Counted from the stretch's first letter, positions 1 through 7,196 are shown. The stretch is 8,551 bases of DNA from Deltaproteobacteria bacterium (GCA_016218905.1 JACRCS010000540.1:1-8551), one strand, 5' to 3'. The notes: generated from the sequence alone by a model not told the origin. Translations and numbers: made by a program.

Positions 1-328
1 ACACCATAGCCGGACGGCCCCGAGGCGCAAAGGGAGCGCCGCCTAGCCAATCTCTAATATTATCAAAAACCAGCCCGAACCTAAACTGAGTCATCCGCTG
101 GCCCATTAACGCTTCCTTTGTCCCCCGCTCTCTTGAGCCGGACCTGCTCGAGTCCACCTCGAGTTCAGCCGGGCCGGCGATCAGCCGAAAAGACGCGGAG
201 TCTCGGAGTCGCGGCCGAGCGGCTGCCCATCGCGCTCCGACTATTCCCTCGGCGTGAGTACGGTTGTGTCAAGCGCCGTCGTTATTTAAAATGTTGCGAA
301 CTTATCTCGTTCGAGCAAAGGAAGTCCG
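1..328. other. Non-coding region upstream of the TPR lipoprotein gene
   Basis: No convincing gene is seen here on either strand. An AT-rich patch at about 49-70 stands out from the GC-rich surroundings and contains TATTAT-like words, but no -35 partner is apparent. A direct repeat of CTCGAG occurs at 147-152 and 158-163. The only open frame, starting from a TTG at 118, runs into gene 1 in another frame and has low-complexity Arg/Pro/Ser/Gly composition typical of out-of-frame high-GC DNA. The last 65 bases hold a plausible promoter and the ribosome binding site of gene 1. An upstream gene could end in the first few bases, but this cannot be judged. Confidence 0.6.
264..292 (+). promoter_or_regulatory. 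Putative sigma-70 promoter of the TPR/diguanylate cyclase pair
   Basis: TTGTGT at 264-269 (3 of 6 matches to TTGACA) is separated by 17 bp from TAAAAT at 287-292 (5 of 6 matches to TATAAT). It lies in an AT-rich island in otherwise GC-rich sequence. Transcription would start near 299, giving a leader of about 30 nt before the ATG at 329. This is a pattern match only. The -35 box is weak. Confidence 0.45.
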
Positions 329-2512
329 ATGCGCTTTCTCCCTCTTCTGGTGGTCTTTGCGCTCCTGCCGGTGGCTTGCTCCAAGACTCCCGAGGAGAAG
401 CTCGCCGCCCACAAAGCCAGGGCTGCACGCTACCTAGAGGAGGGCCAAACGGAGGAGGCGATCCTCGAGCTTCGCAACGCCTTGCAGGCCGCGCCGAAGG
501 ACCGGGAAGCCCTTCGTAAGTTGGCCGATAGCCTAATGAAGACCGGCCAGCTGCGCGAGGCGTACGCGACCTTTCGAAAGCTCGTCGAGCTGAACCCGCA
601 CGACGCCGAGGCGCAGGTTCGTCTCGGGAACCTGTCTCTCCTCGGAAACGCGCCCGAGGAGGCGAAGAAGGCGCTGGCCGCGGCCGAGTCCACGGCTCCG
701 GACCGGGCCGACGTGCGCCTGCTCTCCGGGCAAGTCCTCCTGAGGGGCGGCAAGCCCGATGACGCCCTGGCGGAGTTCGATCGAGCGATCTCCCTGGCTC
801 CGAGAGAGACGCAGTACCGGTTGGTGAAGGCGGACGCCCTGACCAAACTGGGCCGCCTTAGTGAGGCGAGGAAGGTGGTCGACGAGGTGCTCGCAGCCGA
901 GCCCGAAAGTTCTCCTGGGCTGCTCCTCCTGGCCCAGGTCGCCGACCTCCAGAAGGACCGGGCGGGGGCGGACGCCGCTTTCGCCAAGCTCCTGAAGATG
1001 CAGCCCGAGAGCTCCAATACGTGGCTTCAGTACGGGAACTACTGTCTCTCCAAGGGAGACGTGCCAAAGGCTTTCGAGGCTTTTCGGAGAGCCGATCAGG
1101 TGGGACCCAAAGGGACGGCGGGGGAGGAGAGAGTCGCGGAAGTCTCCCTCGGCCGGAAGGATCTCGTGGAGGCGAAGCGGTCCGTTGCCGCAATCTATGC
1201 CAAGAACCCGAAGAGCGTGGCCGCGAAGTACCTAGAGGCGAAGATCTTTCTGCAAGAGAGGAACACAGCCGAGGCCCTTCGACGGTTCGGGGAAGTGGCC
1301 GAACAGTACCCGCAGAATCCCGAAGTGCATTTCTATCTCGGCCTTGCCCATTCCATGCAGGGCGACAACCAGCTGGCGGCCGGCGATCTGCGGAAGGCCC
1401 TCGAGATCAACCCCAGCTTCGGGAAAGCGAGTCTGCTCTTGGCGGAGGTCCAGCTCCGGATGCGCGACTTCGGGGGGGCACTGGAGACTACGCAGCCCTT
1501 CGCCCGCGGCCCGGAGGTGCACCCGGCCGTCGCCCTTATCCGGGCGGGCGCGCTGCTCGGGCAGGGGAAACCGCACGAGGCCGCAACGCTCCTGGAGCGT
1601 GTCAACAAGGCCGGTCGTACCTTCCCAGGCTACTTCGAGCGCCTGGCCGTCTGCTACCTGGCAGAAAAGAAGACGCCCGAGGCGGTGCGGGCCCTGCGCA
1701 GCGCGCTCGACGAGGATCCCAGGGATATCAGAGCCCTCGCGCTCTTGACTCAAATCCTCCTCACTCAGAACAAAGTGCCCGAAGCCATCGCTGCAGTGGA
1801 GAAGCAGATCAAGATCACCGGCGAGTCGGCCTCCGCGCTCGAACTCCTCGGAAAGATCCACCTCGCAAAGGGAGATCGAGAACAGGCGAAGAAGGAGTTT
1901 CAGCGCGCCATCCGGGTGGACCCGAATGCGGCCGAGGCGTACGTGCTCCTGGCGAGGCTCCACCCCTACCCCGAAGGCCTGAAGGCGGCGATCGCGGACG
2001 TGGACCAAGCCCTGGCCAAGCAGCCGAAGCTCGTCGACGCCTGGATCCTGAAGGGCGCCCTCCTCGCCGCGCTCAAGCAGTACCCGGAGTCCGAGAAGGC
2101 CTATCGGCAGGCCTTGCAGCTGAGGCCGAACCTGGTCCCGGCCCTCAACGATCTGGCCTGGAACCTGACAGAGCACGGTGGGAACATCGACGAGGCCCTC
2201 AAGTTCGCCGAGTCCGCCATGGAACTCGCGCCCAACGTCCCCGTCGTCAGCGATACGCTGGGCTGGATCTACGTGAAGAAGGGCGTCTACGTGAAGGCTT
2301 CGACCTATCTCGAGCCGGCCGCGCAGGCGCTCTCCGACAACCCGGTAGTCCACTACCACCTCGGAAAGGCTTACGTGGGAATGGGGGATTCGAAGAGGGC
2401 GGCAGCTTCCCTCCGGCGCGCCCTGGCCCTCTCGAACGACTTCGACGGCGCGGAGGATGCGCGGGCCCTCGTCTCCAAGCTCGAGGCCGACGCGAGAGCG
2501 AAGAAGAGCTGA
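329..2512 (+). CDS. TPR-repeat lipoprotein, PrsT-like (PEP-CTERM/exosortase type)
   Basis: This 727-residue protein starts at an ATG preceded by AAAGGAAG at 317-324. Residues 1-17 form a lipoprotein signal: M-R, a Leu/Val/Phe-rich core, then LLPVAC with Cys17 as the acylation site. Proline at -3 is unusual for a lipobox. Ser at +2 would fit outer-membrane sorting by Escherichia coli rules. From about residue 30 to 715 the chain is roughly 20 consecutive 34-residue tetratricopeptide repeats, with the usual G/A-x3-A spacing and a Pro near the end of each unit (for example LELNP-, LEINP- and LAPN-type junctions). No catalytic domain is seen. The arrangement, and the C-terminal stretch with LNDLAWNL and SDTLGWIYVKKG, resemble PrsT, a TPR lipoprotein of PEP-CTERM/exosortase exopolysaccharide loci, though this protein is shorter than many members. 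No exosortase gene is visible. It probably acts as a periplasm-facing scaffold. The next gene follows after 39 bp and is likely co-transcribed. Confidence 0.88.
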   Translation: MRFLPLLVVFALLPVACSKTPEEKLAAHKARAARYLEEGQTEEAILELRNALQAAPKDREALRKLADSLMKTGQLREAYATFRKLVELNPHDAEAQVRLGNLSLLGNAPEEAKKALAAAESTAPDRADVRLLSGQVLLRGGKPDDALAEFDRAISLAPRETQYRLVKADALTKLGRLSEARKVVDEVLAAEPESSPGLLLLAQVADLQKDRAGADAAFAKLLKMQPESSNTWLQYGNYCLSKGDVPKAFEAFRRADQVGPKGTAGEERVAEVSLGRKDLVEAKRSVAAIYAKNPKSVAAKYLEAKIFLQERNTAEALRRFGEVAEQYPQNPEVHFYLGLAHSMQGDNQLAAGDLRKALEINPSFGKASLLLAEVQLRMRDFGGALETTQPFARGPEVHPAVALIRAGALLGQGKPHEAATLLERVNKAGRTFPGYFERLAVCYLAEKKTPEAVRALRSALDEDPRDIRALALLTQILLTQNKVPEAIAAVEKQIKITGESASALELLGKIHLAKGDREQAKKEFQRAIRVDPNAAEAYVLLARLHPYPEGLKAAIADVDQALAKQPKLVDAWILKGALLAALKQYPESEKAYRQALQLRPNLVPALNDLAWNLTEHGGNIDEALKFAESAMELAPNVPVVSDTLGWIYVKKGVYVKASTYLEPAAQALSDNPVVHYHLGKAYVGMGDSKRAAASLRRALALSNDFDGAEDARALVSKLEADARAKKS

Positions 2513-2539
2513 TCGGGCGCCGCCGAGCCGGGATCGCCT

Positions 2540-2554
2540 GAGGGTAAGCAGTTG
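2540..2554 (+). promoter_or_regulatory. Ribosome binding site and TTG start of the diguanylate cyclase
   Basis: GAGGG at 2540-2544 lies 7 nt before a TTG codon at 2552-2554. No in-frame ATG lies nearby. The sequence just after this TTG already matches the start of a PocR-type sensory domain, so TTG is the best start. A TTG start usually lowers initiation, which would keep this c-di-GMP enzyme less abundant than the lipoprotein upstream. Confidence 0.65.
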
Positions 2555-4534
2555 CCCAACCTGGAGAGATTGCTTCCCACACCGCTCTGGCACCAGTTCG
2601 CAGAGCACTACCGGCGAGCGTGCGGGGTGCGCCTGGTCGCCCTCGATCGAACGGGCCTGACCCTCGGCGGCGGCGAGGGTCTCGAAGACGACTGCGACAA
2701 CGGGGACGCTTCACGGTGCCGGCCCTTCTATCGCAAGATCGCCGATCAGGTGTGCCAAGGGGAAGATGTCCTTCTCTTCCGCTGTCCCGGAGAGCGGATG
2801 ATCTTCGCCGCGCCGGTCCACGTCCGGCAGGACGGCGCGCCCGAGCGCCTGGTGCTGGCCGGAGGCGAGATCCGGGCGCGGGGCGAGCCGGCGGCGCTCC
2901 ATCCCCAACAGCTCCTCGGGTTCGCTCACCTCGCCCAGACCGCCCTGACAGCGGTAACGGAGGGATACTTCCTTCGGAAGGTCGGCGCCGACCGCGAGGT
3001 CCGGATCCGCTCCCTCTTCGAGTTGAGCGGGGAGCTGAGACGCGCCGGCTCGCTGCACGAGCTGAACGCCCTGGCCCTGAATACCCTGGCCGTGGTCTTC
3101 GACGTCTCGTCGGCGGCGCTGCTCGTCCCGCAGCCGGGAGGGGAGGGCTTTCGGGTGCACACGGCGGTGGGCATGCTCGAACGTCCCCTGCGGGCGTGGG
3201 CGGCCTCCGGCACCTTCTCGGTCTCGCCCTCCTCGCCTCCCGACCGGTCTCAGCGGCCCGTGCGGATCGAGGATCCGGTCGCGCTGAGGCGGATGGGGCT
3301 TCCGGAGTCGACGGAACGGCTGGTCGCGTTCCCTATCCCCACGGACTCCGACGTCGCGGGGATACTGGCGGTGTTCAACACGGAGCTCGCCGCCGAGGAC
3401 GAGCAGCTCATCGCGGGTTTTGCCTCGCAGCTCTCCCTGATCCTGGAGAACCGCAGGCTCAGGAGCGAGGTCCTCGAACGGGCGCAGGACGTGGAAACGA
3501 TGCGCCAGGTGGCGGTCAACTTCCAAGCCTGTCTGGAGCTCGACGCCCTCTTCTCCGCCATCCTGGGCGAAGCGTGCAGGATCACGGGGGCCCAGAAGGG
3601 CAGCCTCATGGTCGCCGCCCAGGGCGCCCGCCAGCTCTTCGTCCGGGCTGCCCGGGGGATTCACGAGCGGATCGTCGAGAAGCTGCGGATCCGGTCGGGG
3701 GAGGGCGTGGCCGGCAATGTCTTCGCCACGGGAGAGCCGGTCCTGGTCGGGAACGTGGAACTCGACACGCGGTTCCTGCGGAAGAACCGGTCGCGCTACC
3801 AGACGAAGAGCTTCGTCTCGTTTCCCATCGCGCTGGGGAGCCAGGTGCTCGGCGTGGTGAACCTCTCCGACAAGCTCTCGGGAGAGAACTTCGTCGGGGA
3901 AGACCTCGCCCGGCTCCAGGCCATCGCGACGCAGGCGGTGCTCGCGATCGAGCGCTCTTCGTACTTCCTCAAGAACCGGGAGCTCCGGAAGATCTCCATC
4001 ACCGATCCGTTGACGGGTCTGCTGAACCGCCGGTACTTCCAGGAACGCCTGGCCGAGGAAGTGGATCGTGCGAAACGCCACGACCACCCGCTCTCGCTGA
4101 TTATGATCGACATCGACCACTTCAAAGCCTATAACGACGCGAACGGCCACCCGGCGGGAGACAAGGCGCTGGTGCTCGTCGGACGTTCGCTGCGCGGGAG
4201 CATTCGCGCGATCGACGTGGTGAGCCGCTTCGGCGGAGAAGAGTTTGCCGTGATCCTGCCCGAAACGCGAGCCGAGGAGGCCCTCGAGATCGCCGAGCGG
4301 ATCCGGAAAGAGGTGGAGAGCTTCTACTTCCCGGGGGAGGAGTCCTTGCCGGGCGGCCGGCTGACGGTTTCTCTCGGCGTCGCCGGCTTCGCCGAAGCGG
4401 CCGGCGATCTCAAGGCACTGATCCTGCGAGCCGTCCAGGCGCTCTACCAGGCCAAAGGCGAGGGGCGCAACCGGGTGGTCGGCTTCGGGATTTCCGATCG
4501 GCTCGGCGACAGGACCTGGACAAAAGTCCTCTAA
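2552..4534 (+). CDS. PocR-like/GAF/GAF/GGDEF diguanylate cyclase
   Basis: This 660-residue, apparently soluble sensor enzyme should make cyclic di-GMP from two GTP. Residues about 5-135 resemble the PocR ligand-binding domain: an aromatic/hydrophobic start (PLWHQF), VALDRTG at 29-35, four cysteines (C48, C56, C68, C78) and an APV strand at 87-89. A first GAF domain spans about 165-300. A coiled-coil-like linker (about 298-325) leads to a second GAF domain (about 328-468) with GEGVAGNVFATGEP and SFVSFPI signatures. The GGDEF domain starts at about 480: DPLTGLLNRRYF from 485, metal ligand region MIDIDHFK from 518, active-site loop GGEEF at 561-565. The product-inhibition I-site RxxD (RAID, 552-555) sits exactly five residues before GGEEF, so both catalysis and feedback inhibition look intact. 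No transmembrane segment or EAL domain is seen. The ligands of the PocR and GAF domains are unknown. It lies 39 bp after the TPR lipoprotein gene, consistent with an operon. Start and family are well supported; what it senses is not. Confidence 0.93.
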   Translation: MPNLERLLPTPLWHQFAEHYRRACGVRLVALDRTGLTLGGGEGLEDDCDNGDASRCRPFYRKIADQVCQGEDVLLFRCPGERMIFAAPVHVRQDGAPERLVLAGGEIRARGEPAALHPQQLLGFAHLAQTALTAVTEGYFLRKVGADREVRIRSLFELSGELRRAGSLHELNALALNTLAVVFDVSSAALLVPQPGGEGFRVHTAVGMLERPLRAWAASGTFSVSPSSPPDRSQRPVRIEDPVALRRMGLPESTERLVAFPIPTDSDVAGILAVFNTELAAEDEQLIAGFASQLSLILENRRLRSEVLERAQDVETMRQVAVNFQACLELDALFSAILGEACRITGAQKGSLMVAAQGARQLFVRAARGIHERIVEKLRIRSGEGVAGNVFATGEPVLVGNVELDTRFLRKNRSRYQTKSFVSFPIALGSQVLGVVNLSDKLSGENFVGEDLARLQAIATQAVLAIERSSYFLKNRELRKISITDPLTGLLNRRYFQERLAEEVDRAKRHDHPLSLIMIDIDHFKAYNDANGHPAGDKALVLVGRSLRGSIRAIDVVSRFGGEEFAVILPETRAEEALEIAERIRKEVESFYFPGEESLPGGRLTVSLGVAGFAEAAGDLKALILRAVQALYQAKGEGRNRVVGFGISDRLGDRTWTKVL

Positions 4535-4549
4535 AAGCAAATCCGTTTC

Positions 4550-4639
4550 ATTGGTTCCATTGGTCTAATTGGTCTAATTGGTTTTCCGGCCAGCGAACGA
4601 CGTAAGACCAATCGAACCAATCGAACCAATCGAACCAAT
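4550..4639 (+). repeat. Long imperfect inverted repeat / stem-loop built from 9-bp units
   Basis: Four 9-bp units beginning ATTGG (ATTGGTTCC, ATTGGTCTA twice, ATTGGTTTT) occupy 4550-4585. They face four units of the opposite orientation at 4604-4639 (AAGACCAAT, then CGAACCAAT three times) across an 18-nt loop. The innermost pair can form nine base pairs in RNA if one U-G wobble is allowed, and the outermost matches at 8 of 9. The two middle pairs match over ATTGGT with mismatches after it. The structure starts 15 bp after the stop codon of the diguanylate cyclase. It could end or stabilise that transcript, but there is no U-tract for a standard intrinsic terminator. Confidence 0.75.
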
Positions 4640-4684
4640 CGAACCAATCGAACCAATCGAACCAATCGAACCAATCGAACCAAT
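4613..4684 (+). repeat. Tandem array of eight identical 9-bp repeats (CGAACCAAT)
   Basis: CGAACCAAT is repeated eight times without error from 4613 to 4684. It is flanked by degenerate copies: AAGACCAAT at 4604-4612 and CCAACCCAA at 4685-4693. The array ends 18 bp before the ATG at 4703, and the degenerate tail ends 9 bp before it, so the tract replaces a normal leader; no clear Shine-Dalgarno sequence is visible. There are no spacers, so this is not a CRISPR array. Perfect short tandem copies are prone to slippage, so copy number may vary between strains. On the opposite strand the unit reads Ile-Gly-Ser, but no credible gene uses it. Confidence 0.95.
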
Positions 4685-4702
4685 CCAACCCAACCGGTAA
4701 CA

Positions 4703-6019
4703 ATGCATCCTTACCGATCGATGTTTCTCGAGATCGTGCTCCCCGTTTTGGCCATGCTCGCGGCCGAGCGGTTTGCGGTCTACCGCTTCCTGCGCACGCC
4801 GGAGCAACTGGAGTGGGTGCGCAGGCACCGCTGGCTTCGGCCGAACGCGATCAGCCGCTGCCGTTACCCGATGGGGTTCGTCTCGGTCGCACTGATCCTC
4901 CTCGGGTGGCCGAAGACCGCGTTTCTTTTCTTCGCCTTCTGGATGATCACGGATCTCACGGACGGCGAGATCGCGCGCAGGTGCGGCCTTTCGACCGAAC
5001 GGGGGGAGACGATCGACCCGCTCTCGGACAAGTTTATGTACACCCCGGTCCTGCTCTACTTCGCCTGGCTGGGGCTGTACCCCTGGGAGCTCACGGCAGC
5101 GTTCGTCTTTTTCGACGTGGTGGGGCAGGCCTCCCGCCGGTTCATCCCAAAGCCCGCGGCGAACCTCTTCGGGAAGGCCAAGACGTTCCTGGTCGTCGTA
5201 CTCCTGATCGCGACCGCTCTGGCGTGGATCTACGGTCCGCTCCCCCTGGCGCGCATCCTGAAGCCTCTGCTCGGGTTCTGCGTGGGCCTCGCGTTCTGCT
5301 CCGCCGCGTTCAAGATCATCCCCAACTACTGGTACGCCAACATCCTCAGTCTCATGAACCTCGTGTGCGGGTTGGGGGGCATCTGGGTCATTCTGACGCG
5401 CTCGCCTCCGGGCGCGCACGAGTCCCTCGTCTTCGCCTTCGGGCTCGTCTTCCTGGGCCAGTTCCTCGACCTCTTCGACGGGCGGGCGGCGGAGCGCTGG
5501 GGATCGACCCCTCGAGGCGAGATCTTCGACGACGTCGCCGACGGTACGAGTTTCGGCGCCACGGTGGGGCTCATCGTCCTCTTCTCCTTCGAGGACCTCC
5601 GGCTCGGCGCCATCGCCGGTTCCCTCCACCTGGTAGCCACGATCTACCGGCTCGCGCGGTTCGTGGTCGAGAAGCGAAAGGCGGGCATTCCGGGTGGCGT
5701 CCGGACCTTTTCCGGCATGCCCTCTCCGGGAGGAGCCCTGCTCGCCGGGAGCGGATGCCTGCTCCTGCCGTGGGACGGCTTGAGATTCGCCCTGGTCGTG
5801 ATCACCGCCTTCCTGATGGTCTCCAGGGTGCCTTACGCGCACTTCGGCCGGTCGGCCCTGCCGAGGATTCCGAAGATCGCGAGGGTCGGGCTGCTGGTCG
5901 GGTTCGTCGTGCTGCTCGCCTACGGCGTGCGCACGGACGACTACAGCGCGCCGGTCGGGCTCACGTTCGCGGCCGCCCTCGCCTACCTCTTCTCGCCGCT
6001 CTTCCTCGGATCGGAGTAG
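4703..6019 (+). CDS. Tandem two-domain CDP-alcohol phosphatidyltransferase (PgsA-like + PssA-like fusion)
   Basis: This 438-residue membrane protein has about ten hydrophobic segments and two complete CDP-alcohol phosphatidyltransferase domains. Domain 1 (about 45-205) carries the classic motif in full: D84-x2-D87-G88-x2-A91-R92-x8-G101-x3-D105-x3-D109. It also has PNAISRCR before it and GKAKT at 157-161, as in PgsA-type enzymes. Domain 2 (about 210-400) looks like phosphatidylserine synthase: NILSLMNLVCGLGG from 213, D256-x2-D259-G260, G272-x3-D276-x3-D280 followed by GTSFG, RLARF at 316-320 and FSGMPSP at 336-342. In domain 2 the A-R pair reads A263-E264 and the spacer to the second glycine is 7 residues rather than 8, so activity there is less certain. 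Both should act at the cytoplasmic membrane on CDP-diacylglycerol, transferring the phosphatidyl group to an alcohol (glycerol-3-phosphate and serine are the obvious guesses). ATG 4703 and an in-frame ATG at 4721 are both possible starts; neither has a good ribosome binding site. A repeat tract lies directly upstream. Confidence 0.9.
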   Translation: MHPYRSMFLEIVLPVLAMLAAERFAVYRFLRTPEQLEWVRRHRWLRPNAISRCRYPMGFVSVALILLGWPKTAFLFFAFWMITDLTDGEIARRCGLSTERGETIDPLSDKFMYTPVLLYFAWLGLYPWELTAAFVFFDVVGQASRRFIPKPAANLFGKAKTFLVVVLLIATALAWIYGPLPLARILKPLLGFCVGLAFCSAAFKIIPNYWYANILSLMNLVCGLGGIWVILTRSPPGAHESLVFAFGLVFLGQFLDLFDGRAAERWGSTPRGEIFDDVADGTSFGATVGLIVLFSFEDLRLGAIAGSLHLVATIYRLARFVVEKRKAGIPGGVRTFSGMPSPGGALLAGSGCLLLPWDGLRFALVVITAFLMVSRVPYAHFGRSALPRIPKIARVGLLVGFVVLLAYGVRTDDYSAPVGLTFAAALAYLFSPLFLGSE

Positions 6020-6108
6020 CCCCGGACCTCGACCTGCCGGACGGCAGCTCCCCCCGCCCCCTCAAGCTTTCCGCCCCCCTGCCCGAACAGGACCTGTAAG
6101 CAGGATGT

Positions 6109-6134
6109 TGAAAACCCCCTCCGTGGGTTTTTCA
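6109..6134 (+). terminator. Weak hairpin between the phosphatidyltransferase and HDOD genes
   Basis: TGAAAACCC (6109-6117) can pair with GGGTTTTTCA (6125-6134) around a 7-nt loop, leaving one bulged T. The A-run before and T-run after the GC core give it the look of a bidirectional intrinsic terminator. However, the core is only three G-C pairs and the T-run lies inside the stem. It sits 89 bp after the stop of the upstream gene and 24 bp before the ATG of the next, so it could equally be a leader structure for the HDOD gene. A small palindrome, ACAGG-A-CCTGT, lies just upstream at 6087-6097. Confidence 0.35.
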
Positions 6135-6158
6135 GTCCCCGAATGAAGAGGGGGTGGA

Positions 6159-7178
6159 ATGCTTCGATGGCTCCTGTCGGTACTCGGCCTGGCGCGAAAG
6201 CAGCACGTCCCCCCTGTGCCGAGGATCGGCGACGGTCGTATCGGCCGGCCGGCCGCGGCCGGAGGAGCGAAAGAGGCGCGGCCGGCGTTCTCACCGGAAG
6301 CTTTCGAGTTCCTCAACGGGGTGGTCACGCCGTGCCAATCTCTCGATCTTCAGGCCCTCCCGCCCGATGACCGGATCTTTCTCTCCGGTATCGTGCGAAG
6401 GCTGCGTGAGAAGCAGCTGGAGATCCCCGTTCTTCCTCGGGCAGCCTTGGAGATCTCGAGGGTCATCGCCAATCCGGATACGAACCTCTCGGAGTTCGTT
6501 CGGATCTTGAACGAGGACCCAGCCCTCAGCGTAGACGTCCTTCGAGTGGCGAACTCTGCGTATTACGGGTTCTCTGCGGCCGCGAGGAGCATCCGGGATG
6601 CCGTCGCTCGGGTCGGTACCGCTCAGCTTCGGGCGCTTCTCGTCGTCTCCCACATCAAGGGGAAAGTCCTTCGGGGCGGCAGCCTGCATCGGGAGGCGGC
6701 GTGGCTTTCGGAGCTCTCGTCCGCCCTGGCGGCCGTGGGAAAGGCGTTGTCGCGTCACCTGGGGCTTTCGCCCGACGAGGCGTTCACGAAAGGGCTCCTC
6801 TTTCACGTGGAGCACTTCCTCATCCTGGGCACGGCGAGCGAGGTCTCGAAAGAGCACCAGCGGCGCATCACCCCCTCCACGCCTTGCCTTCGCGAAGCCT
6901 TCTGGCGGTTCGGGCCGAAGGTCCGAGCGCTCGCCGCTCGCGCCTGGGAACTCGACGACCTCCTGTCGCGGAGGAACCAGGAGGACGTCGCGGCCCGCCG
7001 GTACCTGGAGCTCAGGCGGGCGCTCGTCGCGTCCTGGTCGGGCGGCGAGCCTGCCCCAATCGAAGGCATCCCCGACGCGGACCTGCAGGAAGCTCTCTCC
7101 GCTTGTTCCCGGGAACCGCCTAAGACCGTCGCGGCTCCGGTGGGCGACCCGCACCTCGCGGGTAATCCGGCCCAGTAG
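6159..7178 (+). CDS. HDOD-domain signalling protein
   Basis: This 339-residue protein has a strong Shine-Dalgarno (AGAGGGGG, 6147-6154) 4 nt before its ATG. Residues 1-13 form a short hydrophobic/basic helix, followed by a low-complexity linker to about 42. The HDOD domain covers about 87-265: IPVLPRAALEIS from 89, NEDPALS at 118-124, NSAYYG at 132-137 and the conserved helix SIRDAVARVGTAQLRALLVV at 144-163. HDOD is an HD-hydrolase-like fold that lacks the metal-binding set and serves as a regulatory or scaffolding module in chemotaxis, motility, c-di-GMP and stress signalling. Here the region where many members read GLLHDIG is GLLFHVEHF (212-220), so the HD pair is lost and hydrolysis is not expected. 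No GGDEF, EAL or receiver domain is attached. The tail after about 290 is Pro/Ala/Gly-rich and probably disordered. Partner and pathway cannot be deduced; its neighbours are a lipid synthase and a sigma-54 activator. Confidence 0.92.
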   Translation: MLRWLLSVLGLARKQHVPPVPRIGDGRIGRPAAAGGAKEARPAFSPEAFEFLNGVVTPCQSLDLQALPPDDRIFLSGIVRRLREKQLEIPVLPRAALEISRVIANPDTNLSEFVRILNEDPALSVDVLRVANSAYYGFSAAARSIRDAVARVGTAQLRALLVVSHIKGKVLRGGSLHREAAWLSELSSALAAVGKALSRHLGLSPDEAFTKGLLFHVEHFLILGTASEVSKEHQRRITPSTPCLREAFWRFGPKVRALAARAWELDDLLSRRNQEDVAARRYLELRRALVASWSGGEPAPIEGIPDADLQEALSACSREPPKTVAAPVGDPHLAGNPAQ

Positions 7179-7196
7179 GTTCGTCACTCCTCGTCC

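Noticed and set aside
118..519. 133-codon open frame on the + strand from a TTG
   Set aside because: It overlaps the well-supported TPR lipoprotein in another frame, has low-complexity Arg/Gly/Pro/Ser composition and matches no domain.
1232..2608. 458-codon open frame on the - strand
   Set aside because: It is antisense to the TPR gene, whose 34-residue periodicity proves the sense frame.
2711..4540. 609-codon open frame on the - strand
   Set aside because: It is the antisense shadow of the diguanylate cyclase gene, whose frame carries intact GAF and GGDEF motifs. High GC keeps the antisense frame open; its product is Arg/Asp/Glu/Leu-rich with no recognisable fold.
4550..4639. Standard rho-independent terminator for the diguanylate cyclase gene
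   Set aside because: The stem is AT-rich and long, with mismatches and no U-run after it. It is kept as an inverted repeat rather than a terminator.
4604..4693. CRISPR array
   Set aside because: The repeats are contiguous 9-mers with no spacers, and no cas gene is present.
4574..5842. 422-codon - strand frame ending in a Gly-Ser-Ile repeat coded by the 9-bp array
   Set aside because: The start side is antisense to the phosphatidyltransferase gene and is highly charged low complexity. The GSI repeat is simply the translation of CGAACCAAT copies, whose unit length is a multiple of three.
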